Shown: positions 1 to 9,664, counted from the stretch's first letter. The stretch: 64,000 nt of DNA from Bacillus sp. FJAT-27916 (GCF_001183965.1 NZ_LFZV01000001.1:814373-878372), one strand, 5' to 3'. Notes: generated from the sequence alone by a model not told the origin. Program-made: numbers and translations.

Positions 1-490
<490 letters not shown>

Positions 491-497
491 AAGGAGT

Positions 498-526
498 ATT
501 GTATAATTTATTCATAGGGAAGTCAA
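498..526 (-). promoter_or_regulatory. Sigma-A-type promoter of rpsD
   Basis: On the minus strand TTGACT (521-526) is followed after exactly 17 nt by TACAAT (498-503), a close match to the vegetative consensus. It points at rpsD and would start transcription near 491. Confidence 0.7.
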
Positions 527-720
527 GGTATTATCTTGTTATTGGAAAATGCGAACAACTAATGACGGATTATTTAGGTTGATTGTCATAGAACAAGAAG
601 ATCATGTATTTCATTAGAAAAACAGTTGAAATAGGATTAATAACTAAAAAGGACCATGCCGGCTTAAAGATAAAGGCAGACGCGGAATACGGATTGGCGT
701 TTAGCAATTGCTTTCATGGG

Positions 721-958
721 AAGGCTTGGACATAATTATTTCAGCCAATGATAACCCCCAATGATTTGATGATAGATTATCGTCAAATCATTCGGGTCTT
801 TATTTGTTGTTTTCCGTGTATTAGTTAATGGTGGCTTTTTATTATTCATGACTAGTGGAAGGGAGCGAACCTATTTCCAACTGTTATTGAATAGGGAGAA
901 TAATTTACAATCATTCGTTTTTTAGGGTCATTTATTTAGTTATGTCCCAACCCCTTCT
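721..958. repeat. Dispersed intergenic element, copy 1
   Basis: This 240-bp non-coding stretch begins with AAGGCTTGGACATAA and ends with the inverted form TTATGTCCCAACCCCTT. Its reverse complement aligns over nearly its full length with 37782-38083. Shared blocks include AAAACGAATGATTGT, CAGTTGGAAATA, CCACTAGTCA, GAAAACAACAAAT and TATCATTGGCTGAAATA. Positions 757-797 form a 19-position hairpin with a CCC/GGG base. The element stops two or three bases short of the ytsP stop codon. It has no reading frame of note, so it resembles a MITE or a structured repeat family. Confidence 0.8.
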
Positions 959-961
959 TTT

Positions 962-1450
962 TTAGAGGCTGGATTCAAGGATTGAAACGAAATGACTTAG
1001 ACCTGTTTCATCTTCTTCATCAAAGCGTTCAAGATTAGGGCTGTCAATGTCAAGGACGCCGATTAAGCGGCCATCCTTCACGATTGGAAGAACAATTTCT
1101 GATTGACTGGCAGCATCGCAGGCGATATGTCCCGGGAAATCATGAACATTCGCTATGCGCATGATTCTGCGTTCTGATGCCGCAGTGCCGCAAACGCCTC
1201 TGCCAAGAGGAATGCGAATGCAGGCCGGGAGCCCTTGGAATGGACCGAGAACCAGCATATCGCTTTCTTCCTCGTATAGGTAGAAGCCAACCCAGTTAAC
1301 ATCATTTAGAAAAACATTTAAGAGGGCACTGGCATTGCTGAGGTTTGCCACGATATTAGGCTCCCCGGTAATTAACGCCTGTAATTGTTTGCCGACTAGT
1401 TGATATTGCTCAGCTTTTGTACCGGTGTATTGTTCGACTTGAAACATCAT
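962..1450 (-). CDS. ytsP: Free methionine-(R)-sulfoxide reductase, GAF domain (YtsP)
   Basis: This 162-residue single-GAF-domain protein reduces free L-methionine-(R)-sulfoxide in the cytoplasm using thioredoxin-type reductant. The three cysteines characteristic of the family are present: Cys77 in LPACIRI, Cys87 in GRGVCGTA and Cys111 in HIACDAAS, followed by SEIVLP and the GVLDIDSP strand. The start is one of two adjacent ATG codons behind an AGGAGGAAAGGAG site. It lies next to rpsD as in B. subtilis and is transcribed in the same direction. Its stop codon abuts the dispersed element at 721-958. Confidence 0.93.
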   Translation of the reverse strand: MMFQVEQYTGTKAEQYQLVGKQLQALITGEPNIVANLSNASALLNVFLNDVNWVGFYLYEEESDMLVLGPFQGLPACIRIPLGRGVCGTAASERRIMRIANVHDFPGHIACDAASQSEIVLPIVKDGRLIGVLDIDSPNLERFDEEDETGLSHFVSILESSL

Positions 1451-1607
1451 ATTTCTCCTTTCCTCCCTATATAGGGTATTGAAATCTATGCCAATCCTGT
1501 CTGTTTCATTCTTTTTGTCGAGAACTTATTGAAGGATATAGCCTCCTCAAAACAGAAGTAGTCCATAAGAGAGAATAACCTTTGTTTAGAAGGAGGGGAG
1601 TTTACGA

Positions 1608-2252
1608 ATGGACAAGAATACTAAGACGAAAGATTCCATTATAGAAGCTGCTATCTACTTATTTTACATGAAAGGTTACTCTGCTACATCTATTCGAGAT
1701 ATTGCCAGGCGTGCAGGAAGCAATTCTGCTAATATTTCGTACCATTTTCAGCATAAGCAAGGCTTGCTGGAACATTGCTTTACCGACTTCTTTGAGGGGT
1801 ATCTCACCGGCCTGGAGCAAATCGCGGAGCAATTGCCGCAGGTTGGTGCGAGGGAATGCCTCCTGCAGTATACGAGCTTCTGTCTTCATTATTACCGTGA
1901 GAATTTCCTGCTTACAAGGCTGGTGCTGCGTGAGATCTCAGTCGACACAAGCTTGAACCGTGAAGTATACATGACCTATCTCTCGAAGGAAAAATTTCTC
2001 CTCAAGATGATTTTAGAGGAGGGGAGAAAAAGGAATGAGCTTCGTCCAATCTCCATCCCAATGTTTGTCACGAAACTAAAGGCCATGCTGAATGAGCCCT
2101 TTATCCATTCCCAATATTTCATGGAGGTATGGCATATATTCCCGAATGAGCCGCATTTCACGAAGGCGTATTTCACAGAAATCGAGACATTTCTGCATGA
2201 ATGTCTGTTTCATACGATATACCGTGCGCCGATTGAGCTGGCTAAGGCTTGA
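1608..2252 (+). CDS. refZ: TetR/AcrR-type regulator of division placement, RefZ
   Basis: A 214-residue TetR/AcrR-family DNA-binding protein. The N-terminal helix-turn-helix spans about residues 10-60 (IIEAAIYLF, ATSIRDIARRAG, ISYHFQHKQGLLEH) and the rest is an alpha-helical dimerisation domain. In B. subtilis the gene at this place encodes RefZ (YttP), which binds palindromes near the origin and corrects FtsZ ring placement at sporulation. The assignment combines family, neighbourhood (ytsP, hisJ, ezrA) and resemblance to remembered B. subtilis RefZ. The start follows AGAAGGAGGGG. The 3' end overlaps that of hisJ by 11 bp on the opposite strand. A generic TetR regulator is the fallback call. 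Confidence 0.82.
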   Translation: MDKNTKTKDSIIEAAIYLFYMKGYSATSIRDIARRAGSNSANISYHFQHKQGLLEHCFTDFFEGYLTGLEQIAEQLPQVGARECLLQYTSFCLHYYRENFLLTRLVLREISVDTSLNREVYMTYLSKEKFLLKMILEEGRKRNELRPISIPMFVTKLKAMLNEPFIHSQYFMEVWHIFPNEPHFTKAYFTEIETFLHECLFHTIYRAPIELAKA

Positions 2253-3063
2253 TGAAGGAATCACGAATACCCGGGTCAAGAGCATCCAGACCGCGCCCTA
2301 AATCAGACGGGTGATGCGAGTCAGAGCCGTATACGAGCGGGATGCCCATACTAGCTGCTTCCTCGAGGATGGCTGCAGGCGGATAAATATCTTCGCATAA
2401 AGGCTTGAACAGGCCGGCTGTGTTAACGTCGAGCTGGTAGCCCTTCTGTTTAATCAAGGGCAGAAGATCAAGCATCTGCCTAGTAGAATCATAACTGCTA
2501 GGATATTTTTTTTGGAATTTAGAAACAAGGGAAAGATGGCCAATCCGTTTTGGCTTGAACGGTCCGAGGTCGCTCATGATTGCTTTCTTCAATGTGCGGT
2601 AATAGGCATCATAGACAGCTTCGGTTGTGCCGAACCGGCTGATTATGCGCTCGAACTCTGAATCGCTGTAATCAAGGCAGAACCATTCATCCTCTAGCTG
2701 CAAGAAATGGACAGACAGAATGGAATCGGCCAGATTCGATCCAATCCTGCTTAATAAATGTTTGGTTTCTTCCTCCTGCCCTTCAATATAATCAATTTCT
2801 AATCCAATCTTTATTTCAATCTTCTCCCCATAAGTCTTCTGATAGCCCTTCAAATCTGTTAGATAAGAACCGAACTTGCTGATGTCCATTGAGCTGTCCT
2901 TAGTTGGAGCAGGATCGGAGAAGTGTTCAGGCAGCGGAGCATGCTCCGTAAAGGTAATCCCGCGGTATCCTAATTGGATTGCACGTTCGATATAGGCGTT
3001 GATTTTTTCACTTGTCCCATGGGGGCAGTAATGTGTATGTACATGACCATCATAAATATCCAT
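2242..3063 (-). CDS. hisJ: Histidinol-phosphatase, PHP family
   Basis: The protein (273 residues from the preferred start) dephosphorylates L-histidinol phosphate in histidine biosynthesis. PHP metal-binding motifs are visible: DGHVHTHYCPHG at residues 5-16, TEHAPLPEHF, GLEIDY, SVHFL and, near the C-terminus, GSDSHHPSDLG. The ATG at 3063 is preferred to one 21 bp further upstream because AAAGGAGG sits 6 nt before it. In B. subtilis hisJ is likewise separate from the his operon. It is convergent with refZ, and the last 11 bp of the two genes overlap. Confidence 0.93.
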   Translation of the reverse strand: MDIYDGHVHTHYCPHGTSEKINAYIERAIQLGYRGITFTEHAPLPEHFSDPAPTKDSSMDISKFGSYLTDLKGYQKTYGEKIEIKIGLEIDYIEGQEEETKHLLSRIGSNLADSILSVHFLQLEDEWFCLDYSDSEFERIISRFGTTEAVYDAYYRTLKKAIMSDLGPFKPKRIGHLSLVSKFQKKYPSSYDSTRQMLDLLPLIKQKGYQLDVNTAGLFKPLCEDIYPPAAILEEAASMGIPLVYGSDSHHPSDLGRGLDALDPGIRDSFIKP

Positions 3064-3254
3064 GATTCTCCTCCTTTTCGACAAATTTTATTTGTTTCGA
3101 GAGTTTTTGGCAAAAGATAAGTCGTTTAGGATAACTTTTTGCAGAAAATATCGCTTTTTATGGTTAAAAAAAGCCTGTGCCATGTTATCATTAAATCATT
3201 GATATGAACTTATATACATAAATATTTGTCTCGTGTTGAATAGGAGGCTTCTTT

Positions 3255-4955
3255 ATGAAGTATGTGATAGGGGGACTAGCGCTAATCTTTGTTGCCTTTA
3301 TCGTCGGGATATTGGTAAGAAAGAAGCACTATAAGGAAATTGACAGACTTGCAGATAAGAAAATAGACATCATGAACAGGCCGATTGCTGAGGAATTGGC
3401 TCGTGTGAAGAGTCTGAACATGACCGGTCAGACAGAGCGGCTGTTTGAACGCTGGCGGCAGGATTGGGATACAATCCAGACAGAGCGGCTGGCAGAGGTG
3501 GAGAGTTTGCTCTTTGACGCGGAAGAATACACGGATAAATACCAGTTTAAGAAATCAGTGGCTGTCCAGCATGAGATTGATCGAATTTTGGACGAGACCG
3601 AGATTACGCTGGCCGCGATTCTCCATGAGTTGAATGATTTAATAGGCAGTGAAGAACAGAATAAGAAGCTCGTTGAGGAGCTTTTAATGTCCTATCGGGA
3701 TGCGAAGAAGCATTTGCTCGCACACCGCCATACATTTGGGGATGCCGCTGAGCGTCTCGAACAGCAATTTGATGAATTAGCCGTTGAATTCCAGATGTTT
3801 AATACACAGACAGAATCAGGCGATTATTTAGAGGCAAGGGAGCAGGTGCTCTCCATAGAAGCCAAACTGATTGCCATTCAAGAGAAGATGGAGAAGATTC
3901 CAGATCTCCTGGCGAATTGCCAAATACATATTCCAAGCCTGCTGCATGAGCTGAAGACGGGATATACAGAAATGTGTTCACAGGGCTATCCGCTCAGCCA
4001 TATTTATTTTGATACTGAGCTCGAGAAGATGGAGCAGCAGCTGGCGGAGGCCAAATTCCTCTTAAAGGAAACAAAAGCAGATGAAGCGACAGAGGAAGTT
4101 GAGAAGCTGAATGAAACGATCCAGTCCTTCTACGATCTTCTTGAGAAGGAGGTAATGGCCCGTCAGTATGTTCTATCTGTCAAGAATATGTACCAGCAGA
4201 AGCTCGACCAATCCATTGATCGTCTTGAGCAATTAGATGATGAAACCGAAGTGGTCAAACAGATTTACCAAATGCCGGAAAAGGAGCTCGAGGTCCGCAC
4301 GAATATTGAAAAGACGTTAATCAATATTAAAGCGAAATGGGAGCTCTTGAAGGACAGGCTTGCTGAGGAAAAAACGGCCTACACGGTGTTAAAGGAAGAT
4401 ATAGTTGAGCTTGAGGCGAAGCTTGATGCATTAGAAAAGGCTCAGAAAGAATATGAAGAGAAGCTGAATGCCCTTCGCAAGGATGAACTTGAATCAAGGG
4501 AGACGATTCGCAAGCTTCAAAAGAATATGACAGAATCACTGCGGATGGTTCAAGAAAGCAACTTGCCAGGCATGCCGACCTCCTATGAACTGATGGTTGT
4601 CCAAGCGAAGGAGAGTCTTGCCGACGTGAAAGCGAAGCTGGATGAAAAGCCGCTGAATATGAATGCCGTCATGCATTATCTTGATATTGCGAGCGTCGCT
4701 GTCAGCCGTGTTCGCGAAGCGACTGAGCATTTGACGGAGCAGGTGCATCTTGCTGAGAAGGTAATCCAATACGGAAATCGGTATAGAAGACAATACCCAT
4801 CCGTTGCAGCAGCCTTAAGTGATGCAGAGAACAAATTCCGTAATTATCAATATGAGGATGCGCTTGAGCAGGCAGCCACTGCGATTGAGCAAGTGGAACC
4901 GGGCTCATTGAAGAAAATCCAAGATTTACTGGAACAAGATCATAGTGCTAATTAG
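3255..4955 (+). CDS. ezrA: Septation ring formation regulator EzrA
   Basis: A 566-residue membrane-anchored protein that prevents aberrant FtsZ ring formation and helps coordinate septal wall synthesis. The N-terminus is one hydrophobic segment (about residues 3-20) followed by KKHYK, giving an N-out, C-in topology. The rest is almost entirely charged alpha helix with heptad coiled coils, as in the spectrin-repeat-like EzrA fold. Length is close to the usual 560-570. An AGGAGG site precedes the ATG, and a strong terminator follows the stop at once, so it is probably monocistronic. Confidence 0.95.
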   Translation: MKYVIGGLALIFVAFIVGILVRKKHYKEIDRLADKKIDIMNRPIAEELARVKSLNMTGQTERLFERWRQDWDTIQTERLAEVESLLFDAEEYTDKYQFKKSVAVQHEIDRILDETEITLAAILHELNDLIGSEEQNKKLVEELLMSYRDAKKHLLAHRHTFGDAAERLEQQFDELAVEFQMFNTQTESGDYLEAREQVLSIEAKLIAIQEKMEKIPDLLANCQIHIPSLLHELKTGYTEMCSQGYPLSHIYFDTELEKMEQQLAEAKFLLKETKADEATEEVEKLNETIQSFYDLLEKEVMARQYVLSVKNMYQQKLDQSIDRLEQLDDETEVVKQIYQMPEKELEVRTNIEKTLINIKAKWELLKDRLAEEKTAYTVLKEDIVELEAKLDALEKAQKEYEEKLNALRKDELESRETIRKLQKNMTESLRMVQESNLPGMPTSYELMVVQAKESLADVKAKLDEKPLNMNAVMHYLDIASVAVSRVREATEHLTEQVHLAEKVIQYGNRYRRQYPSVAAALSDAENKFRNYQYEDALEQAATAIEQVEPGSLKKIQDLLEQDHSAN

Positions 4956-4990
4956 ACCAGTCCACTTTGACCATGGACTGGTCTTTCCTT
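4954..4990 (+). terminator. Rho-independent terminator after ezrA
   Basis: An 11-bp perfect stem (AGACCAGTCCA with its complement) with a 9-nt loop and a following T-rich run overlaps the ezrA stop codon. Confidence 0.85.
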
Positions 4991-5104
4991 TGGATAGCGG
5001 TTCTTAAAGGTGAGAAAATAACGCTAAGTTGAAATCTGCAGCTTTATAAACTGGGAAGTTTATGCTACATTTTCTAATTGATAGGCTAGGGAAGGAGAAA
5101 TCCA

Positions 5105-6250
5105 ATGATTTATTTGGACAACAGTGCAACGACACAACCATATCCAGCCGTGCTGGATTCATTTATGAAGGTTTCAACTGGCTTTTGGGGAAATCCTTCC
5201 TCGCTCCATGGCTTTGGAGGAAAGGCCGAACAATTGCTTGCGAAGGCACGTGAACAAGCCGCAAATATGCTGGGGGTGAATCCAGCAGAGATTATTTTTA
5301 CCTCTGGAGGTTCAGAGAGCAATAATCTCGCTATTAAGGGGGCGGCCCTGCAATACAAAGGCCGGGGAAAGCATATTATCACATCCTCTATTGAACATCC
5401 CTCCGTGCTTAATCCGACAGAGCAGCTGAAGGATTTAGGGTATGAGATTACCTATCTGCCGGTGGATGAAGTTGGACGTGTATGTGTGAATCAATTAAAG
5501 GAAGCGATACGGGAAGAGACGATTCTCGTTTCGATTATGCATATCAATAATGAGATAGGCTCTATCCAGCCAATCGAAGAAATAGGGGAGCTGCTGAAGC
5601 AGTATCCAAAGATTCTCTTCCATGTAGATGGCGTACAGGGCTATAGTAAGGTGAATCTTTCCTTGAGCCGTTCCCATGTAGATCTGTATTCATTATCAGG
5701 TCATAAGATACATGGATTGAAGGGAACGGGCCTTCTGTACAAACGGGAGGGAATTAAGCTATCTCCTCTCATTGCCGGCGGAAACCAGGAGTCGGGATTC
5801 AGGAGCGGGACAGAAAGTGTGGCCGGAGCCGTATCATTAGCTAAGGCGATGCGTCTTGTGACGGAGCAGAGTGTGAAAAGTCTTGAAAGGATGAAGGAGC
5901 TGCAAGCCTATACGATGAGCCGGCTGGCAGAAGTAGATGGCGTTGTCATCAATACGCCTCAGAACGGGGCCGCACCGCATATTATTAATTTTTCGATTCC
6001 AGGCCTAAAATCAGAGGCCTTTGTGCATACGCTTGAGGATGAGGAGATTTATGTCTCTACGACAAGTGCCTGCTCCTCAAAGAAAAAATCAATGAGTCAT
6101 ACATTGCTTCAAATGGGCAAGAGCGAGAAAATCGCCAGCAGCTCAATCCGAATCAGCCTTCATTTTGATTTGGAGAAAAAAGATATCGATCAGGCCGTTT
6201 CCGCAGTGGACAAGGCCATTCAAATGTTAAGTGAGGTTAGTAAAAAATGA
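5105..6250 (+). CDS. nifZ: Cysteine desulfurase (NifZ/IscS family) paired with ThiI
   Basis: A 381-residue PLP-dependent class V aminotransferase-fold enzyme that takes sulfur from L-cysteine as a persulfide. Visible hallmarks are the N-terminal YLDNSATT, SSIEHPS around residue 97, the PLP lysine in LSGHKIHG (Lys201), GTESVAG, and the catalytic Cys323 in TTSACSSKK. The stop overlaps the thiI start (ATGA), so the two are translationally coupled. In B. subtilis the corresponding NifZ supplies sulfur to ThiI for 4-thiouridine in tRNA. An alternative ATG at 5062 is in another frame; AAGGAG supports 5105. Confidence 0.9.
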   Translation: MIYLDNSATTQPYPAVLDSFMKVSTGFWGNPSSLHGFGGKAEQLLAKAREQAANMLGVNPAEIIFTSGGSESNNLAIKGAALQYKGRGKHIITSSIEHPSVLNPTEQLKDLGYEITYLPVDEVGRVCVNQLKEAIREETILVSIMHINNEIGSIQPIEEIGELLKQYPKILFHVDGVQGYSKVNLSLSRSHVDLYSLSGHKIHGLKGTGLLYKREGIKLSPLIAGGNQESGFRSGTESVAGAVSLAKAMRLVTEQSVKSLERMKELQAYTMSRLAEVDGVVINTPQNGAAPHIINFSIPGLKSEAFVHTLEDEEIYVSTTSACSSKKKSMSHTLLQMGKSEKIASSSIRISLHFDLEKKDIDQAVSAVDKAIQMLSEVSKK

Positions 6251-7458
6251 TTAAATTTGACCATATTGTCGTGCGTTACGGGGAGATAACCTTAAAGAAA
6301 CGAAACCGTAAAAGCTTTATCACCCAACTGAAGAAAAATGTGAAAAATGCCTTGATGGATTATCCGAATGTGCGGATTGAAGCGCAGCATGAGCGCATGT
6401 ATATTCATTTAAACGGTGCGGGCCATGAAGAGGTGATTGACCGTATGAAAAAAGTATATGGTATTTCCTCTTTAAGTCCAGCCCTGAAAGTGGAAAAGGA
6501 AATTCCGGCCATTCAGGAATCGGCACTCTTCTATATCAACAACCTTTCAAGAGATATTGAGACATTCAAGATTGATGCAAAACGGGCTGACAAGACATTT
6601 CCTTATTCAACCTATGACCTGAATGGGCTCGTTGGCGGATATTGCCTCCAGCATAAGGAAGGCTTGAAGGTAGATGTGCATAATCCGGATCTGAAGCTCC
6701 GTGTTGAGGTACGCAAGGATGCTGCCTATATTACGGGTGAGAAGATTGCTGCTGCAGGCGGTTTGCCAATCGGGAGCAGCGGTTCTGCGATGCTTATGCT
6801 AAGCGGCGGCATTGACAGCCCTGTTGCAGGATTCTTAACGATGAAGCGAGGCGTAGAGATTGAATGCGTCCACTTCTACAGCCCGCCGTTCACGAGTGAA
6901 CGCTCTAAACAGAAGGTCATTGATTTGGCGGAGAAATTAGCAGAAGTGAATGGGCGGATGGTGCTGCATATCGTTCCATTTACCGAAATCCAAAAGCTCA
7001 TCCAAAAGCAAATCCCGGATAATTATACGATGACAACAACACGCCGGCTTATGCTGCGTGTCACTGATGCGATTCGGGAACAGCGCAAAGCCCTCGCTAT
7101 CGTTACCGGAGAGAGCCTAGGCCAGGTGGCCAGCCAGACGATGGAGAGTATGTTTACAATTAACGAAGTGACGAATACACCTATTCTTCGTCCTCTATTA
7201 GCCATGGACAAAACGGAGATCATTGAGATTGCCGAGCGAATTGGCACGCATGACATCTCCATCCGTCCGTTTGAGGATTGCTGTACCGTCTTCACGCCGG
7301 CCAATCCTAAGACAAAGCCTAGAAGAGAGAAGGTTAATCATTACGAATCCTTCACGGATTTTGAACCATATATCCAAGAAGCTGTAGAAAAAACAGAGAC
7401 CATTATCTTCAGCAATAAGGAGAAGAAAAAGGAAGAAGCAACGGACGAGTTGTTCTAA
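6247..7458 (+). CDS. thiI: tRNA 4-thiouridine synthase ThiI
   Basis: A 403-residue protein with an N-terminal ferredoxin-like region and THUMP domain (to about residue 170) and a PP-loop adenylation domain with SGGIDSP at 186-192. It activates U8 of tRNA by adenylation and inserts sulfur. As in other Bacillus ThiI proteins, the C-terminal rhodanese domain of the E. coli enzyme is absent, so the sulfur carrier must be the persulfide of the neighbouring desulfurase. A 4-bp overlap with the desulfurase gene indicates one operon. Confidence 0.95.
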   Translation: MIKFDHIVVRYGEITLKKRNRKSFITQLKKNVKNALMDYPNVRIEAQHERMYIHLNGAGHEEVIDRMKKVYGISSLSPALKVEKEIPAIQESALFYINNLSRDIETFKIDAKRADKTFPYSTYDLNGLVGGYCLQHKEGLKVDVHNPDLKLRVEVRKDAAYITGEKIAAAGGLPIGSSGSAMLMLSGGIDSPVAGFLTMKRGVEIECVHFYSPPFTSERSKQKVIDLAEKLAEVNGRMVLHIVPFTEIQKLIQKQIPDNYTMTTTRRLMLRVTDAIREQRKALAIVTGESLGQVASQTMESMFTINEVTNTPILRPLLAMDKTEIIEIAERIGTHDISIRPFEDCCTVFTPANPKTKPRREKVNHYESFTDFEPYIQEAVEKTETIIFSNKEKKKEEATDELF

Positions 7459-7491
7459 ATCATATTTGTGAACAATTACCATATTGGGTTT

Positions 7492-7522
7492 CGCATATCG
7501 GCATGTGTTTTGACACACTCTA
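7492..7522 (+). promoter_or_regulatory. Candidate forespore (sigma-G-type) promoter of the SASP gene
   Basis: CGCATA (7492-7497) and CACTCTA (7516-7522), 18 nt apart, resemble the sigma-G boxes (TGNATA and CATNNTA). They end about 25 bp before the start codon of a gene known in relatives to be forespore specific. The match is imperfect. Confidence 0.45.
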
Positions 7523-7546
7523 TACTCACAAGGAGGTGAAAAACAC

Positions 7547-7747
7547 ATGTCAAACAACTCAAACAACCTTTTGGTACCAGGAGTAGAACAAGCTCTTGAT
7601 CAAATGAAATACGAAATCGCTTCTGAGTTCGGAGTACAACTTGGAGGAGAAACAACTTCTCGCGCTAACGGTTCCGTTGGTGGAGAAATCACAAAACGCC
7701 TTGTCCAAATGGCAGAGCAACAATTGGGTGGAGGTTACTCCCGATAA
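7547..7747 (+). CDS. sspA: Alpha/beta-type small acid-soluble spore protein
   Basis: A 66-residue protein that coats and protects DNA in the dormant spore and is degraded at germination. It carries the GPR protease cleavage region EIASEFGV and the conserved DNA-binding C-terminal segment with GGEITKRLV and EQQLGG. Size and sequence are typical of the family. An AAGGAGGTG site lies 8 nt upstream of the ATG, a candidate forespore promoter further upstream, and a terminator just after the stop. Position between thiI and the acyl-CoA synthetase matches sspA of B. subtilis, but paralogues make the exact letter uncertain. Confidence 0.93.
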   Translation: MSNNSNNLLVPGVEQALDQMKYEIASEFGVQLGGETTSRANGSVGGEITKRLVQMAEQQLGGGYSR

Positions 7748-7765
7748 TTTCATACAATTGGCTAC

Positions 7766-7797
7766 AGAAAGCGGACCTATGGTCCGCTTTCTTCTTG
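7766..7797 (+). terminator. Terminator after the SASP gene
   Basis: A 12-bp stem (AGAAAGCGGACC and its complement) with a 3-nt loop, followed by a T-rich tract. Confidence 0.85.
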
Positions 7798-7903
7798 TTT
7801 CGGGGAGTAGACAAGAATAAAATCCAATATAAATAATAAAAATATTCAAAAAATCATGTATAATAGCTATGGTTACCATAAATTGTTAAAGGGAGTGGGG
7901 AGT

Positions 7904-9484
7904 TTGACTGAGAACCTGATTGCACCTGAGCAATACAATTTAGTGGATGAGATTGAGAAGTATGCAAAATATGAACGTAGAAAAGCGCTTATTTGGAGAA
8001 ATGAAAGCGGTTTAACGGAAGAGATGACGTACAAGGAGCTTATGAGGACAGTTAATAAAACAGCAAATGTCTTCCTCAGTGAAGGGCTCAAGGCAGGCGA
8101 TAAGATGCTGATCATGGTACCGAGGCTTATAGAGGCGTATACGGTTTATTTAGCGGCATTAAAGATTGGGCTGGTGGTCATACCATGTTCAGAAATGCTT
8201 CGCATAAAGGATTTACAATATCGAATTGACCATTCGGAAGCAAGAGCTGTGCTGGTACATAAACCATTTGTGGATACCTTTAAAGGCTTATCATCCAAAG
8301 AAACATTACATAAATTTATCATCAATGGCCAAGAAGAGGGATGGATCGAGCTTGACGACAAAATCAAGCATGCGGATAGCCTTCTAAAGACAGCTAAGAC
8401 AAAGCGGGAGGATATGGCCTTTCTCTCCTATACATCCGGTACCACTGGGCAGCCAAAAGGTGTCGTTCATACACACGGGTGGGCTTATGCCCATTTACGG
8501 ACGGCAGCGAGCAATTGGCTCGCGATTGAAGAAGAGGATGTTGTTTGGGCAACGGCGGGGCCAGGCTGGCAGAAATGGATTTGGAGTCCGTTCCTGTCTG
8601 TGCTAGGTTCAGGAGCTACGGGTTTTGTTTATAACGGGAAATTTGAGCCTAAGAAATATCTTCAGCTGCTTGATGACTACTCCATTAATGTCCTATGCTG
8701 TACACCGACAGAATATCGATTGATGGCCAAGGTCGATCATTTATCAGATTATAAGCTGCAGCACCTTCATAGTGCTGTCTCAGCAGGCGAGCCGCTGAAC
8801 CGGGAAGTCATTGATACATTTCGGACTCATTTTGGTGTGACCGTCCGGGATGGCTATGGACAAACAGAGAATACGCTCTTGGTCGGTGTAACGAAAGGGA
8901 TGGATGTTAAACCAGGCTCAATGGGCAAGCCGACACCTGGGAATAAGGTCGAGGTAATTGATGAAGAGGGCAGCCCATGTGCAGTTGGCTTAACAGGCGA
9001 TATTGCCGTGCATATAGAAACACCAGCTCTTTTTAAGGAATATTATAAGGACCCTGAAAGAACATCGATGCAATTCAGAGGAGATTATTATATAACAGGC
9101 GATAAAGCAAAAAAAGATGAGGACGGATACTTTTGGTTTGAGGGGCGCAGAGATGATATTATCATCAGTTCAGGCTATACAATCGGCCCGTTTGAGGTGG
9201 AGGATGCGCTCGTGAAACATCCGCATGTAAAGGAATGTGCGGTTGTAGCGAGTCCTGATGAAGAGAGGGGACAAATCGTCAAAGCTTTTGTCGTATTGCG
9301 GGAAGATGCCCCGGAGCCTTCCGATGAGCTGATTAAAGAACTGCAGAACCACGTGAAGGCAATGACCGCACCGTACAAATATCCACGTAAAATCTCTTTT
9401 GTGGAGGACCTTCCAAAAACGATCTCAGGAAAGATTATGAGGGTCGAATTAAGGAAGCTGGAAGTAGAAAACCAGAAGGCATAG
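7904..9484 (+). CDS. ytcI: Acyl-CoA synthetase, AMP-forming (YtcI-like)
   Basis: A 526-residue member of the ANL superfamily that activates a carboxylic acid to its acyl-CoA through an acyl-adenylate. The P-loop signature YTSGTTGQPKG is at about residues 176-186, GYGQTE and the GDKAKKDEDGYFWFEGR region follow, and the catalytic lysine is in TISGKIMR near the C-terminus. The TTG at 7904 is preferred: GGGAGTGGGG precedes it and translation then begins TENLIAPEQYN, whereas the upstream ATG at 7856 lacks a ribosome site. Substrate (acetate, propionate or medium chain) cannot be fixed from sequence alone. Confidence 0.9.
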   Translation: MTENLIAPEQYNLVDEIEKYAKYERRKALIWRNESGLTEEMTYKELMRTVNKTANVFLSEGLKAGDKMLIMVPRLIEAYTVYLAALKIGLVVIPCSEMLRIKDLQYRIDHSEARAVLVHKPFVDTFKGLSSKETLHKFIINGQEEGWIELDDKIKHADSLLKTAKTKREDMAFLSYTSGTTGQPKGVVHTHGWAYAHLRTAASNWLAIEEEDVVWATAGPGWQKWIWSPFLSVLGSGATGFVYNGKFEPKKYLQLLDDYSINVLCCTPTEYRLMAKVDHLSDYKLQHLHSAVSAGEPLNREVIDTFRTHFGVTVRDGYGQTENTLLVGVTKGMDVKPGSMGKPTPGNKVEVIDEEGSPCAVGLTGDIAVHIETPALFKEYYKDPERTSMQFRGDYYITGDKAKKDEDGYFWFEGRRDDIIISSGYTIGPFEVEDALVKHPHVKECAVVASPDEERGQIVKAFVVLREDAPEPSDELIKELQNHVKAMTAPYKYPRKISFVEDLPKTISGKIMRVELRKLEVENQKA

Positions 9485-9487
9485 ACA

Positions 9488-9540
9488 TAAAAGAAGCTGA
9501 TCTTTGGCCCGCTTTCGAGTGGACTTAGGTCAGCTTTGTT
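9488..9540 (+). terminator. Likely terminator after ytcI
   Basis: AAGCTGA pairs with TCAGCTT around a larger interrupted stem, followed by a short T run. The loop region is irregular. Confidence 0.5.
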
Positions 9541-9664
9541 CGTTTGGATATGGTAAGCGGAGGAGCAGTCTTCTCATAATAGTGATTGAAAAAGCTCCTG
9601 TTATCTTAATATCGACATAAAATCTGGATACTGTTGCATTGCATAAAAACACTATGCGCCAAAT

